This document shows positions 1 through 7,529 of a stretch of DNA of 9,509 nucleotides, piece after piece. Each line of letters begins with the position of its first letter. The first letter of the stretch is position 1. The position numbers and the translations under genes were made by a program. The stretch is from Bacteroidales bacterium (GTDB lineage Bacteria; Bacteroidota; Bacteroidia; Bacteroidales; UBA7960): positions 1 through 9,509 of the forward strand of contig SLEW01000152.1 of NCBI GenBank assembly GCA_007124575.1, in the 5' to 3' direction. The notes beneath the pieces are model-generated. The model was not told where the DNA came from. It saw only the letters and a list, made by a program, of their open reading frames with translations, and did not search any database.

Positions 1-629
1 CCCTTAACGGCAACCTGAGAGGCCAGGCCTCTCTCCACATCAGGCCTCAGATACTGTCCGGCAAACTCCAGATCGTCGTACACCTGTTGGTACACGTCTT
101 CGTAAGGCCTGCGAGGCACGTTGAGATCGTCCTCATCTTCGGTGGCGGGCACGGTACGTATTGGCACCGGCCCGAACATACGTACCAGGTCAAAGTGGGC
201 CAGGGCACGCAAGAACTTCAGCTCTGCGAGGTATCCGTTTACTTCATCATCTGTCAGCTCATCCACGTGGGGTATCTGTAAGATGGCATGGTTAGCCCTG
301 TTGATCAGGCGGTAGATGCTGGCCCAGATGCCTTCCACGATCACATTGTCGGCAAGGATGCTGTTGTTGTCCATCTGGTTGTATCCCGCCGTGGTTCCTG
401 TCCATTCAAGGTTATCTGCAGGCAGGTCGCCAGCCACAAGGTAATTGCGACCATAATAGCCTGCAGCCTGCAGGGCAGCGTAGGTGCCGGTAATGGCACT
501 CTCTGCATCTGCCTGGGTCGTGATGGCGTCTTCTCCCGGGATGCTGTGGTAGGGCTCCACGTCCAGCACATCGCATGCCGACAGGGAGAAGAGGAACATC
601 AGGAAAATTATATTTGTTTTTTTTATCAT
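1..629 (-). CDS. SusD/RagB-family outer-membrane lipoprotein (N-terminal 209 residues, cut by left edge)
   Basis: This is the surface substrate-binding partner of a SusC transporter. The reading frame is open from an ATG at 629 to the left edge, giving 209 codons with no stop; full-length relatives are usually 450-650 residues, so more than half lies outside the window. Residues 1-18 form a lipoprotein signal peptide with Lys3-Lys4, a hydrophobic core and the lipobox LSAC (16-19). Cys19 would be lipidated, which anchors the protein in the outer membrane. After it comes the family's typical start (DVLDVEP, 20-26), then a helical TPR-like SusD core including LKFLRALAHFDLVRMFGPVP (137-156), a very characteristic SusD block. 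The gene lies 123 nt downstream of the SusC gene on the same strand, an unusually long gap for such a pair. The substrate cannot be read from the sequence. The company of an isoaspartyl dipeptidase suggests peptides (inference), as for RagB of Porphyromonas gingivalis. Confidence 0.93.
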   Translation of the reverse strand, partial: MIKKTNIIFLMFLFSLSACDVLDVEPYHSIPGEDAITTQADAESAITGTYAALQAAGYYGRNYLVAGDLPADNLEWTGTTAGYNQMDNNSILADNVIVEGIWASIYRLINRANHAILQIPHVDELTDDEVNGYLAELKFLRALAHFDLVRMFGPVPIRTVPATEDEDDLNVPRRPYEDVYQQVYDDLEFAGQYLRPDVERGLASQVAVK

Positions 630-752
630 ATCTGTGGTTTTTATCTGTTTGTTGCTTCGTGTGAATTTGATGGTTTGGCAAGGGAGGCCTTTTTGTTTGT
701 TTTTGAGATCGGCCTTCATGTCTCGACGATCATTGAGTTGCCATCTTAAATA

Positions 753-3692
753 CTAAATCTCCAGATTCACCCCGAGGGAGATGGTTCGCACCTGCGGGTG
801 TGTAAAGAAGTCGGTACCTCTCCTGAGGTTGTCGGCTCCGGCATAGTTTACCTCCGGGTCCATGCCGCTGTAGTTGGTGAACGTGAGCAGGTTTTCCCCG
901 GTAATAAATACGCGGGCGCTTCTCATCCCGGCTCTTCCCACGATATCCGGGCTGAGGCGGTATGAGAGAGTGAGATTTTTCACCCTGAGATAGGAGCCGT
1001 CTTCGATGAAACGGGATGAGATCCTGTTGTTGTTATTCGGGTCAAGCTCCGTGGCCCTTGGCACGTCTGTGATGTCTCCGGGCTGACGCCAGCGGTCAAG
1101 TACGGCGGTTGTCTGATTATCTTCACCTTTCATGGACTCGATATAGATACGGGTACCATTAAAGATGTCGTTGCCGTAAGAGAACTGCAGGAATACGCTG
1201 AGCTCGAAGTTTTGATATCTGATCCTGTTTGAAAGTCCGCCGGTAAAGTCGGGGTTTGGGTCACCGATTTTGGTTCGGTCTTCGGAGGTAATTTGTCCGT
1301 CGCCGTTGATATCAGCGAACACGATGTCGCCGGTGGAGGGGTCTACGCCCAGGCTTTTAAACCCATAGAAGATCCCCATGGGTTCCCCTTCCCTGATGCT
1401 GTTGCTTCCCCGGCCGATGTTATCCAGGGGTTGTCCGTCATAGAGTTTCAGCACCTTGTTCCTGTTGCGGCTGATGTTAAAGTCGGTGGTCCATGAGAAC
1501 ACGCTGTTTTCGAAATTCACCGTTCGGAGGGTAACTTCAACACCTCTGTTTTCGAGTTCTCCGATGTTTGACGTGATGCTGCCATAGCCTGTGGTAAATG
1601 AAATGGGGCGGCTGAAAAGCAGGTCTTTGGTGTGGTTGTAATAATAGTCTACGGAGAGTTCGATTCGGTCGTCGTAGAGTCCCATGTCGAGGCCGGCGTT
1701 ATACTGGTAGGTAGTTTCCCATTTCAGCTCAGGGTTTGCGATGCCACGTGGGAATATGCCTGACTGTCCGAGGTAGTTGGCGCCGCCACCAAAGAGTGAC
1801 AGGTAGGCAAAGTCGGGTATCCCGTCATTACCGGTGATTCCGTAGCCGCCGCGCCAACGCAGCTCGTTGATGGGCGTGTCCCATGCACGGAAGAAGTCTT
1901 CTTCCGACATGCGCCAGGCTGCAGATACGGCCGGGAAGAAGCCATAGCGGTTATCTTCGCCAAAGCGTGATGATCCGTCATAGCGCGCTGTAAATGAGAG
2001 GATGTAACGATAGTCGTAGTTGTAGCGCATCTGGCCAAAGAAGGAGTTCATCCCTCTGTCGGTAGCTCCGGCCGACGCATTGGAGATGGTGCCTGCTTCG
2101 CTGATATACTGGAAATAGGCGTTTGGAAAGTCTACTCCCCGGATGAAGGAGTTGCGGCGCTGAAAGAGCTCGAAGGAGTATCCGCCCAGCAGCTCCATGT
2201 TATGTACATCATCGAAGGTGTTTACATACCTCAACGTGTTATTTGCCACGATGTTAAGCACGTTGCTCAGGCCTTCGAGGCCGATGCCGTTGGAGCGGGC
2301 GCCCTGGCGTGTGATGGCAGGGTCATAGCTGTGCTCTCTCAGGCTCAGATAGTCGAAGCCCCACTTGGTGTTAAAGGTGAGGTTGTCGAGGATACGGTAG
2401 TTGGCAAAGGCGTTTCCGATGGTGCGGTAGTTATGTGCTTCGTTGATAGCTTCCTGGCCGATAGCTACCGGGTTGGCAAAAGGTGCTTCCTCGTTATAGC
2501 TGCCGTCCTCGTTATATACAGGATATATGGAGGGGTTTGCGATGGCGTTTGCGAGTGGCGCATTGAGTGACTGGTCGCCTTCTACCCTGTTATTCAATGA
2601 ATAGGACACCCCGACGCTCATCCCGATGTCCAGGTTGTCGTTTACGTTATGGTCCAGGTTGACCCTTCCGCTGAGACGCTCATAGGATGTTCCCAGCAGC
2701 ACGCCTTCCTGGTCAAGGTAGTTTCCGGATACAAAGAAGCGGGTTTCTTCGCTTCCGCCGCGGGCAGAGAGCTCGTAGTTCATGGTGGGGGCCACAGACA
2801 GCACTTCATCCATCCAGTCGGTGTTCACCATGCCTGCCGGATCATCCGGCTGGGTGCCTTTTAGCTCGTGCCATTGCGCCGCATCAAGCATCTCCAGGCG
2901 ATTTTCGATGTCCTGCATCCCGGTGGTGGCATTGAAGCTGATCTGTGTTTCTGCCTTTGCGCCTCTTTTTGTGGTGATGAGGATGACACCGTTCGTGGCG
3001 CGCGCCCCGTATATGGCGGCAGCAGAGGCATCTTTCAGCACTGTCACCGATTCGATATCGTTGGGGTTGATGTCGGAGAGGGCGTCAATGCCTTGTCCGG
3101 AGAAACCCACCTGGCCATAGTCGCCTGTGGTGACGGGGATGCCGTCCACGACGATCAGTGGCTGGTTTCCCGCGGATATAGAGCTGCTGCCCCTGATGCG
3201 GATAGTGTTGGCAGCGCCGGGTGTTCCGGAGCTCTGGGTGATCTGCAGGCCGGCTGATCGTCCCTGCAGCACGCCGTCGATGGTGCGCATGCTCGATTCT
3301 TCAAGGTCTTCGGAGCTCACCACGCCCACGGAGCCGGATATCAGGCGGCGCGACTCGGTTCCATAACCGGTGACGACCACCTCGCCCAGCTGGGCGACGT
3401 CAAGCTCCAGCTCTACATTGATGGTTGAGCGTCCATCTACCGGAACGGTTTTAGGCCTCATCCCAACGAAAGAAAACTGAAGGGTGTCGTTGGGCTCCAC
3501 GGCAATCTGAAACTGGCCATTGCCGTCGGTGATGGTGCCCCGGGTAGTGCCCTGCACGGTGACAGTGACACCGGGGAGGGTGATGTCTCCCTCGTCTACG
3601 GAGGTCACCACCCCACTCACCGTGATACGGTCTGCTTTGGCCACCAGGGCGACCATCAGCAGCATGAGCATAGAAATAAGGATTTTCTTCAT
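753..3692 (-). CDS. SusC/RagA-family TonB-dependent outer-membrane transporter
   Basis: This 979-residue protein is an outer-membrane active transporter that would take substrate captured by SusD and move it to the periplasm using TonB/ExbBD energy. Residues 1-20 are a Sec signal peptide with likely cleavage after AKA (18-20). Residues about 23-99 are a carboxypeptidase-regulatory-like beta domain typical of SusC. GEVVVTGYG (103-111) is the family's signature at the start of the plug, and the plug runs to about 245 (IRIRGSSSI, PLIVVDGIP, ATNGVILITTKRG). The remainder is the beta-barrel, ending in an alternating strand at VNLEI. There is no N-terminal STN signalling domain, so an ECF sigma/anti-sigma transfer circuit is not expected. 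The length is normal for the family and no frame break is seen. The gene starts 37 nt after the dipeptidase stop codon, so co-transcription is likely. Family identity is certain; the cargo is unknown, with a peptide inferred from the upstream gene. Confidence 0.96.
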   Translation of the reverse strand: MKKILISMLMLLMVALVAKADRITVSGVVTSVDEGDITLPGVTVTVQGTTRGTITDGNGQFQIAVEPNDTLQFSFVGMRPKTVPVDGRSTINVELELDVAQLGEVVVTGYGTESRRLISGSVGVVSSEDLEESSMRTIDGVLQGRSAGLQITQSSGTPGAANTIRIRGSSSISAGNQPLIVVDGIPVTTGDYGQVGFSGQGIDALSDINPNDIESVTVLKDASAAAIYGARATNGVILITTKRGAKAETQISFNATTGMQDIENRLEMLDAAQWHELKGTQPDDPAGMVNTDWMDEVLSVAPTMNYELSARGGSEETRFFVSGNYLDQEGVLLGTSYERLSGRVNLDHNVNDNLDIGMSVGVSYSLNNRVEGDQSLNAPLANAIANPSIYPVYNEDGSYNEEAPFANPVAIGQEAINEAHNYRTIGNAFANYRILDNLTFNTKWGFDYLSLREHSYDPAITRQGARSNGIGLEGLSNVLNIVANNTLRYVNTFDDVHNMELLGGYSFELFQRRNSFIRGVDFPNAYFQYISEAGTISNASAGATDRGMNSFFGQMRYNYDYRYILSFTARYDGSSRFGEDNRYGFFPAVSAAWRMSEEDFFRAWDTPINELRWRGGYGITGNDGIPDFAYLSLFGGGANYLGQSGIFPRGIANPELKWETTYQYNAGLDMGLYDDRIELSVDYYYNHTKDLLFSRPISFTTGYGSITSNIGELENRGVEVTLRTVNFENSVFSWTTDFNISRNRNKVLKLYDGQPLDNIGRGSNSIREGEPMGIFYGFKSLGVDPSTGDIVFADINGDGQITSEDRTKIGDPNPDFTGGLSNRIRYQNFELSVFLQFSYGNDIFNGTRIYIESMKGEDNQTTAVLDRWRQPGDITDVPRATELDPNNNNRISSRFIEDGSYLRVKNLTLSYRLSPDIVGRAGMRSARVFITGENLLTFTNYSGMDPEVNYAGADNLRRGTDFFTHPQVRTISLGVNLEI

Positions 3693-3729
3693 AGTTGATT
3701 GGTTTTTATGGTTGGTGCATTATTTTCCC

Positions 3730-4887
3730 TCATTCATACGTGCCTTTGCGCAACATTTTTCTGTCTTTCACCATCATAGCACCCATGGCGCACATATGCA
3801 CAATCTGGAAATCGTCGTCCACGATTACGAGGTCGGCATCCATTCCGGGTGCAACATGGCCTTTGTGGTTTAGTTTGAGGATGGAGGCCACATTGGATGT
3901 GACTGGCTGCAGGGCTTCCTCCGGCTTGAGGCCTTCTTCTTTCACCGTGTCTCTGAGCTCATCCATCATGGTTGTCAGGCCGCCGGTTTCCAATTTAACG
4001 AGTTTACCTTTCTCATCGAACCTGGGCAGAGACCCTGAGCCATCGCTGCTCATAGTGATATGCCCGAGGGGTACGCCTGCTTTCAGCAGCTCCACGATGC
4101 CCTTCGAGGGTTTTACCTCTTCATCGGGAAAAACGGGATATGAGCTGGTGGTAAAGTCCACATAGCCGTGTTTGCCATATTCTTTGGCGTCTTCAAATAT
4201 ATATTCGTTGCGGTTACAGTGTGTGGGAAGGAACTGTGTGAGTTTGATTTCGCTCATGTTAACAGCATCATAAAGCGGCTGGAAGGGGTTTTCAGCATCG
4301 CCCAGATGGATATTTACGATGCCGGACTTTCCTCCGAGCATGGCACCCACACGGGAGTGGGCGGCGAGGCGTATCAGTTCTGTTATTGTGGGTGTTGAGG
4401 CACGGTGGTCCGACACGGCTATTTCGCCGGTGCCGATCACCTCTTCTATCATGCTGATATCTTTGCCTACGTCTCCGAAAAATGTGGGTGTGGGCACCTG
4501 GTAGGCTCCTGTGTACATATAAGCGCTGACGCCTTCTGCCCTGAGCCCTTTAGCCTTCATCAGCACGGAGCGCAGGTCTCGGGTGAGGCCGTCGGTGCCG
4601 AGGCATCCCACCACGGTGGTTACACCTGCTTCGAGCATCCGGCTCAGCGGCATTTCGGGTGTACGGCTTGCGGGGCCACCCTCTCCCCCGGCGCCGGCTA
4701 TATGGACATGCGAGTCGATCAGGCCCGGGATCATCATCAGGCCTTTGCCATTAATGATTTGTACATCCAGCCCTTGGGGCAGGGAAATTTTCTCTTTTAC
4801 GGCGACAATTTGTCTTCCGGCCACAAGCACATCCCTGGTGCCCATGTCCTGGGGTGAGTACACCCTGCAATTGGCAATTAAGATCAT
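3730..4887 (-). CDS. iadA: Isoaspartyl dipeptidase (beta-aspartyl dipeptidase), amidohydrolase superfamily
   Basis: The 385-residue product should hydrolyse beta-aspartyl (iso-Asp) dipeptides in the cytoplasm; no signal peptide is present. Aligned by eye to remembered E. coli IadA, nearly every active-site residue is present: HVH at 60-62 (metal ligands), Glu69 (E. coli Glu77), Tyr129 (Tyr137), Arg162 in SDHR (Arg169), His194 (His201), His223 and Arg226 in THCNRN (His230, Arg233), and Asp282/Ser286 in SSDGSGS (Asp285, Ser289). The exception is the position of the carboxylated, metal-bridging Lys162, where this protein has Glu155. An in-frame ATG 16 codons upstream (4935) exists. I chose 4887 because MILIANCRVYSP aligns with the family's start and because a promoter match at 4956-4963 would leave almost no leader for the longer form. 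It is the first gene of a run with susC and susD, 37 nt ahead of susC. Dihydroorotase-like or other amidohydrolase activity is less likely given the residue-for-residue match. Confidence 0.93.
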   Translation of the reverse strand: MILIANCRVYSPQDMGTRDVLVAGRQIVAVKEKISLPQGLDVQIINGKGLMMIPGLIDSHVHIAGAGGEGGPASRTPEMPLSRMLEAGVTTVVGCLGTDGLTRDLRSVLMKAKGLRAEGVSAYMYTGAYQVPTPTFFGDVGKDISMIEEVIGTGEIAVSDHRASTPTITELIRLAAHSRVGAMLGGKSGIVNIHLGDAENPFQPLYDAVNMSEIKLTQFLPTHCNRNEYIFEDAKEYGKHGYVDFTTSSYPVFPDEEVKPSKGIVELLKAGVPLGHITMSSDGSGSLPRFDEKGKLVKLETGGLTTMMDELRDTVKEEGLKPEEALQPVTSNVASILKLNHKGHVAPGMDADLVIVDDDFQIVHMCAMGAMMVKDRKMLRKGTYE

Positions 4888-4955
4888 GTTTTTCAGCGTG
4901 TTAAGATAGGTTGGGCAAACCTGTAACGAAAACACGGGAATATCCCTACCCTAAA

Positions 4956-4985
4956 CAAAAGTAATAAGCTTTCATAAAAAACAAA
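4956..4985 (-). promoter_or_regulatory. Predicted Bacteroidota-type promoter for the iadA-susC-susD operon
   Basis: On the minus strand TACTTTTG (4963-4956) fits the Bacteroidota -7 consensus TAnnTTTG exactly. TTTG (4985-4982) lies 18 nt upstream as a -33 element, slightly shorter than the usual spacing of about 19-21. The inferred transcript start, roughly 4950, gives a leader of about 60 nt to the chosen iadA start. No TnA-type sigma-70 boxes are needed to explain it. This is a consensus match, not a demonstrated promoter. Confidence 0.5.
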
Positions 4986-5096
4986 AAATGTTTGGCTGTT
5001 AATGCTGGTCATCTTGTCAAAATGAGACTGTTTTTTTGTGAAATATATTACCTTTACGATTCACAAACAGAGGCTCATATACCAAAACAACACATT

Positions 5097-5957
5097 ATGA
5101 CGGATTTTACTCAAACACCGGACATATCTGATAAAGATATACAAGAGCGTACGGAAAAGATACTGGTTGATGCGCGGGAGGAGTCGGTCAAGGCGAAGGT
5201 TTTTGGCGACATTCTTGGGCTCATCGATCTTACTACGCTGGAGGGCACGGACACCAAAAAGCGGGTGGAAGATCTTTGCAGCCAGGCGGCTTCATTCTCC
5301 ACTCTTCCTGACGGGTTGCCCAATGTGGCTGCTGTATGTGTTTATCCGCCTTTTGTGGCGCAGGCCCGGAAGCTGCTGAAGGATACCGACATCCGGGTTG
5401 CCGCAGTGGCTGGTGCATTTCCTTCGGGCCAGTCGCCGCTTTTCGTGAAGATGGCAGAGGTAAGGTATGCCGTTGACGAGGGTGCGGAGGAGATCGACAT
5501 GGTCATTTCGCGGGGCAAGTTCCTGGAGGGTGAGTATAACGAGGTCTTTGATGAGATCGCGGCCATTCGCGAGGCCTGTAAAAATGCTCATCTGAAGGTG
5601 ATCCTGGAGACGGGAGAGCTGAAGACGGCCACCAACATCCGTCGCGCCAGTGAGATTGCGCTGGAGGCGGGTTGTCATTTCCTTAAGACATCTACCGGCA
5701 AGGTAAAGCCGGCGGCCACGCCTGAGGCCATGCTGGTGATGCTGGAAGCCATTCGCGACTACCACAAAAAAACCGGCCTGATGACCGGTATCAAGCCGGC
5801 CGGGGGTATTTCCAGGCCCGACACGGCCTTAACATACTATCGCCTCACGCGTGAGGTGCTTGGCTCAAAGCGGTTGAACAAAAAGTGGTTCCGTATAGGA
5901 GCCAGCCGCCTGGCCGGCTCCCTGGTAGAGGCTATCCGCAATGCAAAAAACGCCTGA
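5097..5957 (+). CDS. deoC: Deoxyribose-phosphate aldolase
   Basis: The enzyme cleaves 2-deoxyribose 5-phosphate to glyceraldehyde 3-phosphate and acetaldehyde (EC 4.1.2.4), the last step of deoxynucleoside salvage for carbon, in the cytoplasm. The 286-residue TIM-barrel shows LIDLTTLEG (42-50), a VCVYPPF block with Cys81 (E. coli Cys47), Asp134 in EIDMVIS (Asp102), the Schiff-base Lys197 in FLKTSTGK (Lys167), and Lys233 in GIKPAGG (Lys201), with GASRLAGS (268-275) at the phosphate site. All catalytic residues are therefore present. The frame stays open back to an ATG at 4992, but those 35 extra residues do not resemble the family, and the AT-rich stretch they cover looks like a divergent promoter region, so I start at 5097. 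Only a weak -7-like match, TACCTTTA (5049-5056), is seen upstream, without a well-placed -33. The last 26 nt overlap the end of the convergent glutamine synthetase gene. No other deo genes are visible. Confidence 0.96.
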   Translation: MTDFTQTPDISDKDIQERTEKILVDAREESVKAKVFGDILGLIDLTTLEGTDTKKRVEDLCSQAASFSTLPDGLPNVAAVCVYPPFVAQARKLLKDTDIRVAAVAGAFPSGQSPLFVKMAEVRYAVDEGAEEIDMVISRGKFLEGEYNEVFDEIAAIREACKNAHLKVILETGELKTATNIRRASEIALEAGCHFLKTSTGKVKPAATPEAMLVMLEAIRDYHKKTGLMTGIKPAGGISRPDTALTYYRLTREVLGSKRLNKKWFRIGASRLAGSLVEAIRNAKNA

Positions 5958-7437
5958 CCAGCTTCATGGTCTCTTCCCTGTCGCCACTGATCTTTTCGCG
6001 AAGATTTTCATCTTCATAGGATTCCAGTGTCTCTATCACGCCTTCAATCAGCTTGTCCGGAAACACGTTGTACTGTTTGTACACCCCGGCCTGTTCTTTC
6101 AGGTAAGACGCCGCCTTCTTGCATGAATAGGGCAGCTGTGCCAGCTCTTCCTGGCGTGCCTTGTGTTTCGCATCAAAGATATTCACATCCACATAGGTCT
6201 TTTCGGCAAAATCGAGCGCGTTGGGCATCTCGAGGCCGTGACGTGCACCCACGCACAGGCCTGCTATCAGCAGGTGGATGTCGGCTGAGCCGTCGGGGCA
6301 GCGGAACTCGAAGGTCTGCTTGTCGCGCAGGTCTTTATCCTGCGGACATTCGTTGGAATTTTCCTTTGCCACCATGTCGCCGGAGCCAACCCATCCCAGG
6401 GGAACCCTTACGAGGGTGGAGCGGTTGCGTTCGCCCCAGCAAACGTTGGTAGGTGCCTCCTGATGAGGGACAAGGCGGAAGTAGCTTGTCGGAATAGTAT
6501 TTCCGAATGCTGACAGCGAGGGTGCGAGGTCCAGGATCCCTGCGATGACCTTTCGGGCGGGGTCGCTGATACGGTTGTTTTCCAGGGTAACATTTTGGCC
6601 GTCCTTCATCACGCGCATGTGTATGTGCATGCCGCTGCCGGCCTTGCCTGCCGTGATCTTGGGCGCCAGACTCATGGTAACACCATACTTGTAGGCCACC
6701 TGGCGAAGGATCCACTTGGCTATGATCAGCTGGTCGGCAGCCGACTCAACATCCGTGGGAAGAAACTCAATCTCATTCTGCTCATACTCGTACTCGTCAT
6801 CGGAAAAGTTTCCTACCTCCGAATGCGAATACTTGATCTCCGCGCCGGTCTGCGCCATGGCCATCATGGCATCCATGCGCAGCTGTTCCCACTTCACGAA
6901 AGGCTCTGACTCATGGTATGCACGCTGGTCGCTGGCACGATACAGGGGGTCCTTTTCACTGATCACATAATATTCAATCTCGCCCATAACCTCCATGCCA
7001 TAGCCTGTCTTTTCCACAAGCTCTTTGTGGGCCTTGCGCATTATATTTTCGGGAGCACTCTCCATGGGCTTGCCGTCCTTGTCATAATAAGAACAAAGGA
7101 TATCGAGAGCCGGGATCTCAGAAAACGGGTTTACAAAGGCCGAACGGAAGCGCGGAACCACGTAGAGGTCTGATGAGCCTGCCTCCAGAAAACTGAACAG
7201 GCTGCTGCCGTCGACACGCTCGCCCGTCGACAGGATGTTGTCGAGGTGCTCACGACTCTGAATCACAAAGTTCAGTGCCTTAAGGCGCCCGTCGCCACCA
7301 ACATAGCGGAAGTTGACCACCTCGATCTCATTCTCCTGCACAAAGCGGATAATATCCTCCTTGGTGAAGTCGGCCGGAGATTTATGTAAAAAACGAACCA
7401 GTGGATTAGGGTTTAACAGATATTGATTTTCTTCCAT
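5932..7437 (-). CDS. glnA: Glutamine synthetase (GSI-like, about 500 residues)
   Basis: It makes glutamine from glutamate, ammonia and ATP in the cytoplasm, and is expected to be a dodecamer of two hexameric rings like other GSI enzymes. The 501 residues hold the beta-grasp domain with DGSS (76-79, equivalent to Asp50'/Ser53' of Salmonella GS) and then the catalytic barrel. The barrel has Glu153/Glu155 (GEIEYYV), Glu207 and Glu222 (HSEVG, QNEIEF), His271 in GSGMHIHM, RLVPHQEAP (Arg321, Glu327), ERNRSTLVRVP (Arg339, Arg344) and FEFR (Glu377, Arg379). All metal-, ATP- and glutamate-binding residues I can place are kept. The loop carrying the adenylylated tyrosine in enteric GS (NLYDLPPEE) aligns with NIFDAKHKAR (419-428), so the Tyr is Phe and the loop diverges. 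The C-terminal 75 residues differ from classical GSI. It is not the roughly 700-residue GSIII type. A glutamate-amine ligase paralogue (gamma-glutamylpolyamine synthetase-like) is possible but less likely. Confidence 0.9.
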   Translation of the reverse strand: MEENQYLLNPNPLVRFLHKSPADFTKEDIIRFVQENEIEVVNFRYVGGDGRLKALNFVIQSREHLDNILSTGERVDGSSLFSFLEAGSSDLYVVPRFRSAFVNPFSEIPALDILCSYYDKDGKPMESAPENIMRKAHKELVEKTGYGMEVMGEIEYYVISEKDPLYRASDQRAYHESEPFVKWEQLRMDAMMAMAQTGAEIKYSHSEVGNFSDDEYEYEQNEIEFLPTDVESAADQLIIAKWILRQVAYKYGVTMSLAPKITAGKAGSGMHIHMRVMKDGQNVTLENNRISDPARKVIAGILDLAPSLSAFGNTIPTSYFRLVPHQEAPTNVCWGERNRSTLVRVPLGWVGSGDMVAKENSNECPQDKDLRDKQTFEFRCPDGSADIHLLIAGLCVGARHGLEMPNALDFAEKTYVDVNIFDAKHKARQEELAQLPYSCKKAASYLKEQAGVYKQYNVFPDKLIEGVIETLESYEDENLREKISGDREETMKLVRRFLHCG

Positions 7438-7488
7438 GATAAAATAGTTTTTATGTTGTTAATACTCGCTTATTTTGAAAATTTGCGC

Positions 7489-7496
7489 CAAACATA
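7489..7496 (-). promoter_or_regulatory. Predicted -7 element for glnA
   Basis: The minus strand reads TATGTTTG here, an exact fit to TAnnTTTG, placing a transcript start near 7483 and a leader of about 45 nt before the glnA ATG at 7437. About 20 nt upstream there is only a T-rich stretch (TTTTTCG) instead of a clean TTTG -33 element, so the promoter may be weak or need an activator. Confidence 0.4.
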
Positions 7497-7529
7497 AGGA
7501 AAAAAAACAAGTCCGCGAAAAATAAGTCA

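Noticed and set aside
288..749. Plus-strand open frame of 153 codons opposite susD and the susC-susD gap
   Set aside because: It lies antisense to a clear SusD N-terminus, its composition looks like a mirrored coding frame, and it resembles no family I know.
2202..2570. Plus-strand open frame of 122 codons inside susC
   Set aside because: It is antisense to the conserved SusC barrel and has no start signal or family resemblance.
4888..4935. 16-residue N-terminal extension of the isoaspartyl dipeptidase
   Set aside because: Family alignment begins at the internal ATG (4887), and the predicted promoter leaves only about 15 nt for the longer form.
4992..5096. 35-residue N-terminal extension of DeoC
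   Set aside because: The extension is AT-rich, unlike the family, and covers the divergent promoter region; the ATG at 5097 gives a normal start.
5898..5921. GGAGCC/GGCTCC dyad near the end of deoC as a terminator
   Set aside because: It lies inside the coding sequence, has only six outer base pairs, and has no T-tract on either strand.
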